Shown here in pieces: positions 55,063 through 62,498 of a stretch of DNA of 64,000 nt; position 1 is the first letter of the stretch, and each line of letters opens with the position of its first letter. The notes below the pieces were generated by a model. That model ran no database searches and had not been told where the DNA came from. It worked only from the letters and a program-made list of their open reading frames with translations. The translations under genes were made by a program, and so were the position numbers. Origin of the DNA: Blastococcus carthaginiensis (lineage in GTDB: Bacteria; Actinomycetota; Actinomycetes; Mycobacteriales; Geodermatophilaceae); the NCBI RefSeq assembly GCF_030731085.1, contig NZ_JASNFN010000027.1, forward strand, positions 5,762-69,761, given 5' to 3'.

Positions 55063-56718
55063 CTAGGCGTTCCGCACCGCCGCCGCGGGCTCCAGCCCGA
55101 GCTCGGAGACCGCGACCTGGCGCATCTCGACCTTGCGGACCTTGCCGGTGACGGTCATCGGGAACTCGTCGACGACCTTCACGTACCGCGGCACCTTGTA
55201 GTGGGCCAGCCGGCCGGCGCAGAACTCCCGCAGGGCCTCCGCGGTGAGCGGCTCGGCGCCCTCGCGCAGCCGCACCCAGGCCATGAGCTCCTCCCCGTAC
55301 CGCTCGTCGGGGACGCCGATGACCTGGGCGTCGACGACGTCGGGGTGGGTGTAGAGGAACTCCTCGATCTCCCGCGGGTACACGTTCTCCCCGCCGCGGA
55401 TCACCATGTCCTTGATCCGGCCGACGATGTTCAGGTAGCCGGCCTCGTCCATGACGGCGAGGTCGCCGGTGTGCATCCAGCGGGCGGCGTCGATTGCCTC
55501 GGCGGTCTTCTCCGGCTCCTCCCAGTAGCCGAGCATCACCGAGTAGCCGCGGGTGCAGAACTCCCCCGGCGTGCCGCGGGGGACGGTGAGGCCGGTGACC
55601 GGGTCGACGACCTTGACCTCGAGGTGGGGGTGCACGCGGCCGACGGTGGAGGTGCGACGGTCGAGGTCGTCGTCGGCGCCGGTCTGGGTGGACACCGGGC
55701 TGGTCTCGGTCATGCCGTAGCAGATGGTCACGTCGGTCATGCCCATCTCGGCGACGACCCGCTTCATCACCTCCACCGGGCACGGGGAGCCGGCCATGAT
55801 GCCGGTGCGCAGGGTGGAGAGGTCGTACTCGGCGAAGTCCGGCAGGCCGAGCTCCGCGATGAACATCGTCGGGACGCCGTAGAGCGAGGTGCAGCGCTCG
55901 TCCTGGACGGCGCGCAGCGTCAGCGCGGGGTCGAAGCCGGGCGCCGGGATCACCATCGTCGCGCCGTGGCTGGTCGCCGCGAGGTTGCCCATGCCCATGC
56001 CGAAGCAGTGGTAGTAGGGCACCGGGATGCAGATGCGGTCGGCCTCGGTGTAGCCGCAACCCTCGCCCACGAAGAACCCGTTGTTGAGCAGGTTGTGGTG
56101 GGTGAGCGTGGCGCCCTTGGGGAAGCCCGTCGTCCCCGAGGTGTACTGGATGTTGATCGGGTCGTCGGCCGACAGAGAAGCCTCGCGCTCGGCCAGCATG
56201 GCCCGGTCGGCGGTCCGCCCGGCGTCCATCAGCGCGTCCCACTCCGGGGAGCCGAGGAACAGCACCTCGCGCAGCGCGGGGCAGTCCCCCCGGACCTCGG
56301 CGACCATCGCGCGGTAGTCGCTGGTCTTGAACTCCGGGGCGCTCACGAGCATCGAGATGCCGGCCTGCTTCAGCACGTAGGCGAGCTCGTGGGTGCGGTA
56401 GGCCGGGTTGATGTTGACCAGGATCGCGCCGAGCTTCGCCGTCGCGTACTGGACGAACACCCACTCGGCGCAGTTGGGCGCCCAGATGCCGACCCGGTCG
56501 CCCTTGCCGACGCCGAGGGCGTCCAGCCCGAGGGCGCAGGCGTCGACGTCGGCGACCAGCTGCGGATAGGTCCAGCGGCGGCCCGAGGCGCACTCGACGA
56601 GCGCCTCGTGGTCACCCACCCGCGCCGCCGTCCGATCCAGGTTCGCCCCGATCGTGTCGCCGAGCAGGGGGACCGTGGAGGTCCCGCTGCTGTAGGACGG
56701 CAGCGCGGGCGCGGTCAC
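55063..56718 (-). CDS. AMP-dependent acyl-CoA synthetase
   Basis: A 551-residue adenylate-forming ligase. P-loop YTSGTTGFPKGATLTHHN (about residue 190), YGMTETSPVS, GDLAVMDEAGYLNIVGRIKD (A8 region), and C-terminal catalytic Lys in MTVTGKVRKVEM. Similar to medium/long-chain fatty-acyl-CoA synthetases (FadD35-like). It activates a carboxylate with ATP and CoA. The GTG overlaps the stop of a small upstream gene. Confidence 0.94.
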   Translation of the reverse strand: MTAPALPSYSSGTSTVPLLGDTIGANLDRTAARVGDHEALVECASGRRWTYPQLVADVDACALGLDALGVGKGDRVGIWAPNCAEWVFVQYATAKLGAILVNINPAYRTHELAYVLKQAGISMLVSAPEFKTSDYRAMVAEVRGDCPALREVLFLGSPEWDALMDAGRTADRAMLAEREASLSADDPINIQYTSGTTGFPKGATLTHHNLLNNGFFVGEGCGYTEADRICIPVPYYHCFGMGMGNLAATSHGATMVIPAPGFDPALTLRAVQDERCTSLYGVPTMFIAELGLPDFAEYDLSTLRTGIMAGSPCPVEVMKRVVAEMGMTDVTICYGMTETSPVSTQTGADDDLDRRTSTVGRVHPHLEVKVVDPVTGLTVPRGTPGEFCTRGYSVMLGYWEEPEKTAEAIDAARWMHTGDLAVMDEAGYLNIVGRIKDMVIRGGENVYPREIEEFLYTHPDVVDAQVIGVPDERYGEELMAWVRLREGAEPLTAEALREFCAGRLAHYKVPRYVKVVDEFPMTVTGKVRKVEMRQVAVSELGLEPAAAVRNA

Positions 56719-56942
56719 CGCCGCCGACCCTCTGCGGTCTGGACGCCGGCCCGGTTGGGCTTGTCCGTCGGGTGGGCGTAGCGCAGCCGGTCGGCCGGGA
56801 GCGGGAAGCCGTGGTCCTCGCCGAACGGCGACAGCCCGCCGGCGACCGAGGCGGAGAGCTCGGTGATCGGCGGGCCACCGCCGTCGGACTCGCCCCAGGT
56901 GGGTTCCACCAGGTGCGCGTGCTTCTCGTTGCGCTTGGCCAT
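56715..56942 (-). CDS. Small conserved-looking protein upstream of the acyl-CoA synthetase
   Basis: 75 residues (MAKRNEKHAHLVEPTWGESD, then PITELSASVAGGLSPFGEDH). No membrane segment or known domain. ATG at 56942 has a strong GGAGG seven bases upstream, and the stop overlaps the synthetase GTG, so the frame is very likely translated and coupled to the synthetase. Confidence 0.65.
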   Translation of the reverse strand: MAKRNEKHAHLVEPTWGESDGGGPPITELSASVAGGLSPFGEDHGFPLPADRLRYAHPTDKPNRAGVQTAEGRRR

Positions 56943-57058
56943 GACGCCTCCGTGTGCGGTAGCGGGTGCACCGCGCGGTGCACTGTTGCCCGACATCTTC
57001 CCCTGACCGACCTGCCGACCGCGCGCCACCGCCCCCCGTGGCGGCGGTGGTGTCGCGG

Positions 57059-57571
57059 TCAGCGCCCGCGTGCGATGGCGCGGGCCCCGTAGAGGGTGCC
57101 CTCTCCCTCGGCGGTGAACACCCACTGCCCGGACCCGACCGGTGCGGCGAGCACGCCGGCGCCGTCGAGGGCCTGCACCGCGCGGGTGCGCCAGATCGCG
57201 GTGCTCAGCAACCTCAGGTGCACGGCGTCGTCCCCGCCGTCGGGTTCGAAGGAGAGCACCGCGGGCCCGGCGACGTAGAGCTGCCCCGTGCGCCACGTGG
57301 TGCCGGCCAGCGCCCGCCGCCAGCGGCTGGTGCGCATCAGCGCGCCGGCGCCGACGACGACGGCGGCCAGCCCGCCGAGGACGAGCGCGAGGACGGCGAG
57401 CCCGGCACCGGGCACCCGCCGGCCGTCCTCCCCGGCCAACGTCACGGTGGCGACGCCGAGCAGGACGCCGAGGACGACGGCGATGGCGCCGCCGCCCAGC
57501 CAGCGCAGCGCCCCGACCTGGAGGGCGGCCAGGGCGGTCCGGGTGCCGGGGTCGTCACTCGCGGGGTGCAT
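57059..57571 (-). CDS. Membrane protein of unknown function
   Basis: 170 residues: two adjacent helices (about 27-49 and 61-86) and then a beta-rich cytoplasmic domain (WRTGQLYVAGPAVLSFEPDG, VHLRLLSTAIWRTRAVQALD, GQWVFTAEGEGTLYGARAIA), like a degenerate PH/bacterial-PH-type fold. ATG at 57571. Divergent from the helicase-associated gene with a 52-bp gap. Confidence 0.7.
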   Translation of the reverse strand: MHPASDDPGTRTALAALQVGALRWLGGGAIAVVLGVLLGVATVTLAGEDGRRVPGAGLAVLALVLGGLAAVVVGAGALMRTSRWRRALAGTTWRTGQLYVAGPAVLSFEPDGGDDAVHLRLLSTAIWRTRAVQALDGAGVLAAPVGSGQWVFTAEGEGTLYGARAIARGR

Positions 57572-57623
57572 GGGCCCATGCTGGCAGCAGCGTCCGCGGG
57601 GGCGGCGACGTAGCGTGGACCGG

Positions 57624-59867
57624 ATGTCCACGGAAGCCCCTGCGACGCTCGCCGCCTGGTTGCGCACCCGCAGCGACGAGCAGCTGCGCGCGTTGCTGGC
57701 GGCCCGGCCGGACGTCGCCCGCCCCGCCCCCTCCGACGTCGTCGCGCTGGCCAGCCGGCTCGCCGTCCCGGTGTCGGTCGACCGCGCCCTCGACGAGCTC
57801 GACGCCGCGACGCTGCAGGTGCTCGACGCCGTCCTGCTGGCGCCCACCGACGGGATGCCGCCCGACGCGCTGGTCGCCGCGCTGCCGGAGGTGCCCGATG
57901 AGGTGGTCGAGGCCGCCGTCGAGGCGCTCACCACGCGGGCGCTGCTGTGGGGCGACGACGTCCTGCACGCCCCCGACCCGGTGCGCCGCGCCGTCCGGCA
58001 CCCCGCCGGGCTGGGCCGCCGGGCGGTCGACCTGCGGCTGCAGCTGCCCGCGGACCTCCCCGCGGCCGTCGCCGAGCTGGCTCCCGAGGAGCGCGCCGTC
58101 CTGGAGCGGCTGGCCGGCGACCGACCGGTCGGGCACCTCCCCGAGGCGCCGAACGGCGGGGCCACCCCGGCGCGGCGGCTGCTGCAGCGCGGCCTGCTGG
58201 CCCGCATCGACGCGCTGAACGTCGAGCTCCCCCGCGAGCTCGGGCTGCTGCTGCGCGGCGACCGGCCCTACGGCCCGCCGCGGCGGCGGCCGGAGCCCGC
58301 TCCGGTGACGCGCGACCCGCAGGTGGTGGACCGGCAGTCCGCCGGTGCGGCGCTGGAGCAGGTAGGGCGGGTCGGGGAGCTGCTGGCGCTGCTGGAGGAG
58401 GAGCCGGCCGGGCTGCTGCGCAGCGGCGGGGTGGGCGTCCGCGACCAGAAGCGGCTGGCCAAGACCCTCAAGGTGGCCGAGCCCGACGCCGCCTGGCTGC
58501 TGGAGCTGGCGCACGCCGCCGGGCTGCTCGACGTCGGCGGGCCGCACCGCGACGAGTGGCTGCCCACCCGCGCCTACGACGTCTGGCGGGAGCAGGACCT
58601 CGCCGACCGCTGGGCGGTGCTGGCCGCCGGGTGGCTGGGCGCCGTCCGGTTGCCGTCGCTGGTGGGCGTGCGCGACGTGGCCGGCAAGGCCGCCAACCCG
58701 CTCTCCCCCGACCTGGTGCGGCACACTGCGCCGACGATCCGCCGGTCGGCGCTGGCCGTGCTCGCCGAGCTGCCGCCGGGTTCCGGGCTGCCGCCCGACG
58801 AGCTCGTCGCGCTGCTGCGCTGGCGCACCCCGCGCCGGGCCGACCGGCTGGCGCCGGTGCCCGACATGCTGGCCGAGGCCGCGCGGCTGGGCGTGCTCGT
58901 GGGCGGGGTGCTCGCCACCGGCGGCCGCGGGCTGCTCGCCACGGGGGAGGACGGCGCCGCCGACGGCGTGCGGGGGCTGCTGCCCGAGCCGGTCGACCAC
59001 GTGCTCGCCCAGCCGGACCTCTCGCTGATCGCCCCGGGGCCGCTGGTCGCCGACCTGGCCGACACCCTCTCGGTCGTCGCCGACGTCGAGTCCTCCGGCG
59101 GGGCGACGGTGTTCCGGGTGTCGGAGTCCTCGGTCCGCCGGGCGCTGGACGCGGGCTGGTCGGCGTCGGACCTGCACGACTTCTTCGCGAAGGCGTCCCG
59201 CACCCCGGTCCCCCAGGCGCTGGACTACCTGGTCGACGACGTGACCCGCCAGCACGGGCGGCTGCGGGTGGGGGCGATCGAGTCCTACGTGCGCTCGGAC
59301 GACCACGGGCTGCTCTCCCAGGTGCTCGGCGACCGGCGCACCGCGGCCGCCGAGCTGCGCCGGCTGGCCCCGGGGGTGCTGGTGAGCGGGCTGGGCGCCG
59401 ACGAGGTGCTCACCGTGCTGCGCGAGGCCGGCTACGCCCCGGCCGGCGAGCACCCGGGCGGGGCGGTGCTCACCCGGCCGCCGGCCCGGCCGCGCGCCGC
59501 CGGCCGCCGCGGGACCGAGCCGCCGGCCGCGCCGCGACCGCTGAGCGGGGCCGACCTGGACACGACGGTGCGGGAGATCCGCGCCGGTGACGCAGCGCTG
59601 GCCGCACGCCGCGGCGAGGCGGTCCGCCAGGTGCCCGGGGTGACGACGGCGTCGACGCTGGAGCTCTTGTCGCGGGCGGTCCGGGAGGGCGTGCCGGTGT
59701 GGCTGGGGTACGTGGACGCCCAGGGCAGCAGCAGCCAGCGCGTCGTGCAGCCGGTCTCGCTGGCCGGGGGCTTCCTGCAGGGCTACGACGAGCGCCGCGG
59801 GGAGAGCCGCACCTTCGCCGTCCACCGCATCACGTCGGTGGCCCTGGTGGAGGACGACGCGGGCTGA
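57624..59867 (+). CDS. Helicase-associated/WYL-domain protein (XPB partner)
   Basis: 747 residues. An N-terminal winged-helix-like region (about 1-150), a central helicase_C_3/XPB-N-type domain (about 440-560: LPEPVDHVLAQPDLSLIAPG, VFRVSESSVRRALDAGWSASDLHDFFAKASRTPVPQALDYLVDD), and a C-terminal WYL-like module (about 670-747: GVPVWLGYVDAQGSSSQRVVQPVSL, TFAVHRITSVALVEDDA). In mycobacteria the orthologue neighbours the XPB helicase gene, so a joint DNA-repair function is assumed. ATG at 57624. Confidence 0.88.
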   Translation: MSTEAPATLAAWLRTRSDEQLRALLAARPDVARPAPSDVVALASRLAVPVSVDRALDELDAATLQVLDAVLLAPTDGMPPDALVAALPEVPDEVVEAAVEALTTRALLWGDDVLHAPDPVRRAVRHPAGLGRRAVDLRLQLPADLPAAVAELAPEERAVLERLAGDRPVGHLPEAPNGGATPARRLLQRGLLARIDALNVELPRELGLLLRGDRPYGPPRRRPEPAPVTRDPQVVDRQSAGAALEQVGRVGELLALLEEEPAGLLRSGGVGVRDQKRLAKTLKVAEPDAAWLLELAHAAGLLDVGGPHRDEWLPTRAYDVWREQDLADRWAVLAAGWLGAVRLPSLVGVRDVAGKAANPLSPDLVRHTAPTIRRSALAVLAELPPGSGLPPDELVALLRWRTPRRADRLAPVPDMLAEAARLGVLVGGVLATGGRGLLATGEDGAADGVRGLLPEPVDHVLAQPDLSLIAPGPLVADLADTLSVVADVESSGGATVFRVSESSVRRALDAGWSASDLHDFFAKASRTPVPQALDYLVDDVTRQHGRLRVGAIESYVRSDDHGLLSQVLGDRRTAAAELRRLAPGVLVSGLGADEVLTVLREAGYAPAGEHPGGAVLTRPPARPRAAGRRGTEPPAAPRPLSGADLDTTVREIRAGDAALAARRGEAVRQVPGVTTASTLELLSRAVREGVPVWLGYVDAQGSSSQRVVQPVSLAGGFLQGYDERRGESRTFAVHRITSVALVEDDAG

Positions 59868-59901
59868 CCGTTCCGTCGGTGGGTGGCTCTACCGTGCCGC
59901 C

Positions 59902-60219
59902 GTGACCGAGACGTTCACCGCCGTCCTCTGGCTGCACGACGGCCCGGCCGGGTGGCACTTCCTCACCCTGCCGCCGGAGGTCGCCGACGACGTGCGGGAG
60001 CTCGGCGCGGCCGCGCGCGCCGGGTTCGGCTCCGTGCGCGTCACCGCCACCGTCGGCGGCACCTCGTGGCAGACGTCGGTGTTCCCCGACGCGCGGAGCG
60101 GCTCCTTCGTGCTGCCGGTGAAGAAGCCGGTGCGGGCCGCCGAGGGGTTGCGGGCCGGCGACCGGGTGCGGGTCGAGCTCGCCGTCAGCCCGGATCCGGC
60201 ACGGCGTAGCGGCGGGTGA
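59902..60219 (+). CDS. DUF1905-domain protein
   Basis: 105 residues matching DUF1905 (FTAVLWLHDGPAGWHFLTLPPEVADDVRE, GFGSVRVTATVGGTSWQTSVFPD, FVLPVKKPVRAAEGLRAGDRVRVEL). Function unknown. GTG start, 34 bp after the helicase-associated gene. Its last 35 bp overlap the 3' end of the convergent next gene. Confidence 0.88.
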   Translation: MTETFTAVLWLHDGPAGWHFLTLPPEVADDVRELGAAARAGFGSVRVTATVGGTSWQTSVFPDARSGSFVLPVKKPVRAAEGLRAGDRVRVELAVSPDPARRSGG

Positions 60220-60685
60220 GCATCCAGCCGACCCGGCCTAGGACCGCCAGCAGGTAGAGCCCGAGGACGGCGAAGGCCCAGCCGTCGAGCCGGGGGTCGG
60301 CCAGCTGCGCCGCGCGGACCACGAGCACCTGCACCGCGGCGAACAGCAGCAGCGTCCACGCGCCGATCCACCACAGGTCGTCGGCCACGAGGGCGCGCAG
60401 GCGCGGCAGGCGCTCGGGGCGCTTCCAGTACTCGGGGTGCGGCACGGTGAACAGGTGGGCGGGCGCCCGGTGGACCATCACCACCAGGCCGGCGAAGAGC
60501 AGCGCCATGCCCAGCGCGAGCAGCCCGGAGGTCCACAGCGCCTCCGCGCGGCCGGCCCACCGGTCCGGGTCGCCGGCGCCCCCGAAGTGGACCGGCGCCC
60601 GCTCGGGCAGCCGGGCCAGCGACCAGGTCCAGGCCGCCGCGCAGGCGGCGGCCGCCGCGAGGAACCACCACCGCCCCGAGCCCAT
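60185..60685 (-). CDS. DUF1648-type membrane protein
   Basis: 166 residues with four helices (about 7-25, 50-70, 103-122, 133-152). LPERAPVHFGGAGDPDRWAGRAEALW is the DUF1648 signature (PxHxxxxGxPD). Function unknown; relatives accompany SdpI-type immunity proteins. ATG at 60685. It breaks the run between the helicase-associated gene and the helicase gene, and overlaps DUF1905 tail to tail. Confidence 0.83.
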   Translation of the reverse strand: MGSGRWWFLAAAAACAAAWTWSLARLPERAPVHFGGAGDPDRWAGRAEALWTSGLLALGMALLFAGLVVMVHRAPAHLFTVPHPEYWKRPERLPRLRALVADDLWWIGAWTLLLFAAVQVLVVRAAQLADPRLDGWAFAVLGLYLLAVLGRVGWMLTRRYAVPDPG

Positions 60686-60796
60686 GCCGGCCAACCTATC
60701 GGCGCCCGCGTCGTCGCCGACCCCCGTGAGAGGGAAGGTCGCGTCGTCCCCCGGCGTTACCGTGGGCAGTCCGCATCCCATGGAGAGAGTTGACGC

Positions 60797-62482
60797 GTGC
60801 CTGACGGCCCCCTGATCGTCCAGTCGGACAAGACCCTGCTGCTCGAGGTCGACCACCCGCTGGCCCGTGACTGCCGCGCCGCCATCGCGCCCTTCGCGGA
60901 GCTGGAGCGCTCCCCCGAGCACGTGCACACCTACCGCGTGACGCCGCTGGCGCTGTGGAACGCGCGCGCCGCCGGGCACGACGCCGAGCAGGTCGTCGAC
61001 GCGCTGGTCCGCTACTCGCGCTACCCCGTGCCGCACGCGCTGCTGGTCGACGTCGCCGACACGATGGACCGCTTCGGCCGGCTGACCCTGCAGAACGACC
61101 CGGTGCACGGGCTGGTGCTGAGCTCCACCGACCGGGCGGTGCTGGAGGAGGTCGTCCGGTCCAGGAAGGTCGCCCCGATGCTGGGCGCCCGGATCGACGC
61201 CGACAGCGTCGTCGTCCACCCCTCGGAGCGCGGCCGGCTCAAGCAGGCGCTGCTCAAGATCGGCTGGCCGGCCGAGGACCTCGCCGGTTACGTCGACGGG
61301 CAGGCGCACCCGATCTTCCTGGAGCAGGACAGCTGGCAGCTGCGGGACTACCAGCAGGAGGCCGTGGACGGGTTCTGGGCCGGCGGCTCGGGCGTCGTCG
61401 TGCTGCCCTGTGGCGCGGGCAAGACGCTGGTCGGCGCCGCGGCGATGGCCGAGGCGAAGGCGACCACGCTGATCCTGGTGACCAACACCGTCTCGGGGCG
61501 GCAGTGGAAGCGTGAGCTGATCGCGCGCACGACGCTGACCGAGGAGGAGATCGGCGAGTACTCCGGCGAGCGCAAGGAGATCCGGCCGGTCACCATCGCG
61601 ACCTACCAGGTGATCACCACCCGCCGGAAGGGCGAGTACCGGCACCTGGACCTCTTCGACGCGCAGGACTGGGGCCTGATCGTCTACGACGAGGTGCACC
61701 TGCTCCCGGCGCCGATCTTCCGGTTGACCGCCGACCTGCAGTCCCGCCGCCGGCTGGGGTTGACCGCGACGCTCGTGCGCGAGGACGGGCGGGAGGACGA
61801 CGTCTTCTCGCTCATCGGGCCCAAGCGCTACGACGCCCCGTGGAAGGACATCGAGTCCCAGGGCTACATCGCGCCGGCCGAGTGCGTCGAGGTGCGGGTC
61901 GCGCTCGACGACGAGGAGCGGATGACCTACGCCGTCGCCGAGCCCGAGGAGCGCTACCGGATCGCGGCGACCGCGCAGTCGAAGCTGCCGGTGATCCGCC
62001 GGGTGCTCGACCGGCACCCCGACGAGCAGAAGCTGGTGATCGGCGCCTACCTGGACCAGCTCGAGGAGCTCGGCACCGCGCTGGACGCCCCGGTGATCCA
62101 GGGGTCGACGACGAACCGGGAGCGGGAGCGGCTGTTCCAGGCCTTCCGGGTCGGGGAGATCAAGACCCTCGTCGTCTCGAAGGTCGCGAACTTCTCCATC
62201 GACCTGCCCGAGGCCGCGGTCGCGGTGCAGGTGTCGGGGACCTTCGGCTCACGGCAGGAGGAGGCGCAGCGGCTCGGCCGGGTGCTGCGGCCCAAGGCCG
62301 ACGGGCGGCAGGCGCACTTCTACACCGTGGTCAGCCGCGACACCCTCGACAGCGAGTACGCCGCCCACCGGCAGCGCTTCCTCGCCGAGCAGGGCTATGC
62401 CTACACGATCGTCGACGCCGCCGACCTGGCCGGCCCGGGTGAGGTCAACGGCCCCGACTGGGTGGACAAGCCCGCCGACTGA
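60797..62482 (+). CDS. XPB/ERCC3-type DNA repair helicase
   Basis: A 561-residue superfamily-2 3'-5' DNA helicase. Damage-recognition N-terminal domain (about 1-170), Walker A LPCGAGKTLVGA (Lys209), DEVH box VYDEVHLLP, motif III LGLTATLVREDGREDDVF, and motifs V/VI VSKVANFSIDLPEAAVAVQVSG and EEAQRLGRVLRPK. Bacterial XPB unwinds DNA in repair. GTG at 60797 with GGAGAG upstream. It ends WVDKPAD; the IS110 element 2 transposase ends 4 bp further on the opposite strand. Confidence 0.96.
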   Translation: MPDGPLIVQSDKTLLLEVDHPLARDCRAAIAPFAELERSPEHVHTYRVTPLALWNARAAGHDAEQVVDALVRYSRYPVPHALLVDVADTMDRFGRLTLQNDPVHGLVLSSTDRAVLEEVVRSRKVAPMLGARIDADSVVVHPSERGRLKQALLKIGWPAEDLAGYVDGQAHPIFLEQDSWQLRDYQQEAVDGFWAGGSGVVVLPCGAGKTLVGAAAMAEAKATTLILVTNTVSGRQWKRELIARTTLTEEEIGEYSGERKEIRPVTIATYQVITTRRKGEYRHLDLFDAQDWGLIVYDEVHLLPAPIFRLTADLQSRRRLGLTATLVREDGREDDVFSLIGPKRYDAPWKDIESQGYIAPAECVEVRVALDDEERMTYAVAEPEERYRIAATAQSKLPVIRRVLDRHPDEQKLVIGAYLDQLEELGTALDAPVIQGSTTNRERERLFQAFRVGEIKTLVVSKVANFSIDLPEAAVAVQVSGTFGSRQEEAQRLGRVLRPKADGRQAHFYTVVSRDTLDSEYAAHRQRFLAEQGYAYTIVDAADLAGPGEVNGPDWVDKPAD

Positions 62483-62498
62483 TTCCCTATCGGGGATC
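62481..62498. terminator. Small hairpin overlapping two convergent stop codons
   Basis: GATTCCC-TATC-GGGGATC folds with one G-T wobble. It covers the last two bases of the XPB stop codon and the whole transposase stop codon, so it may terminate both transcripts or be the right end of the IS element. Confidence 0.35.
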
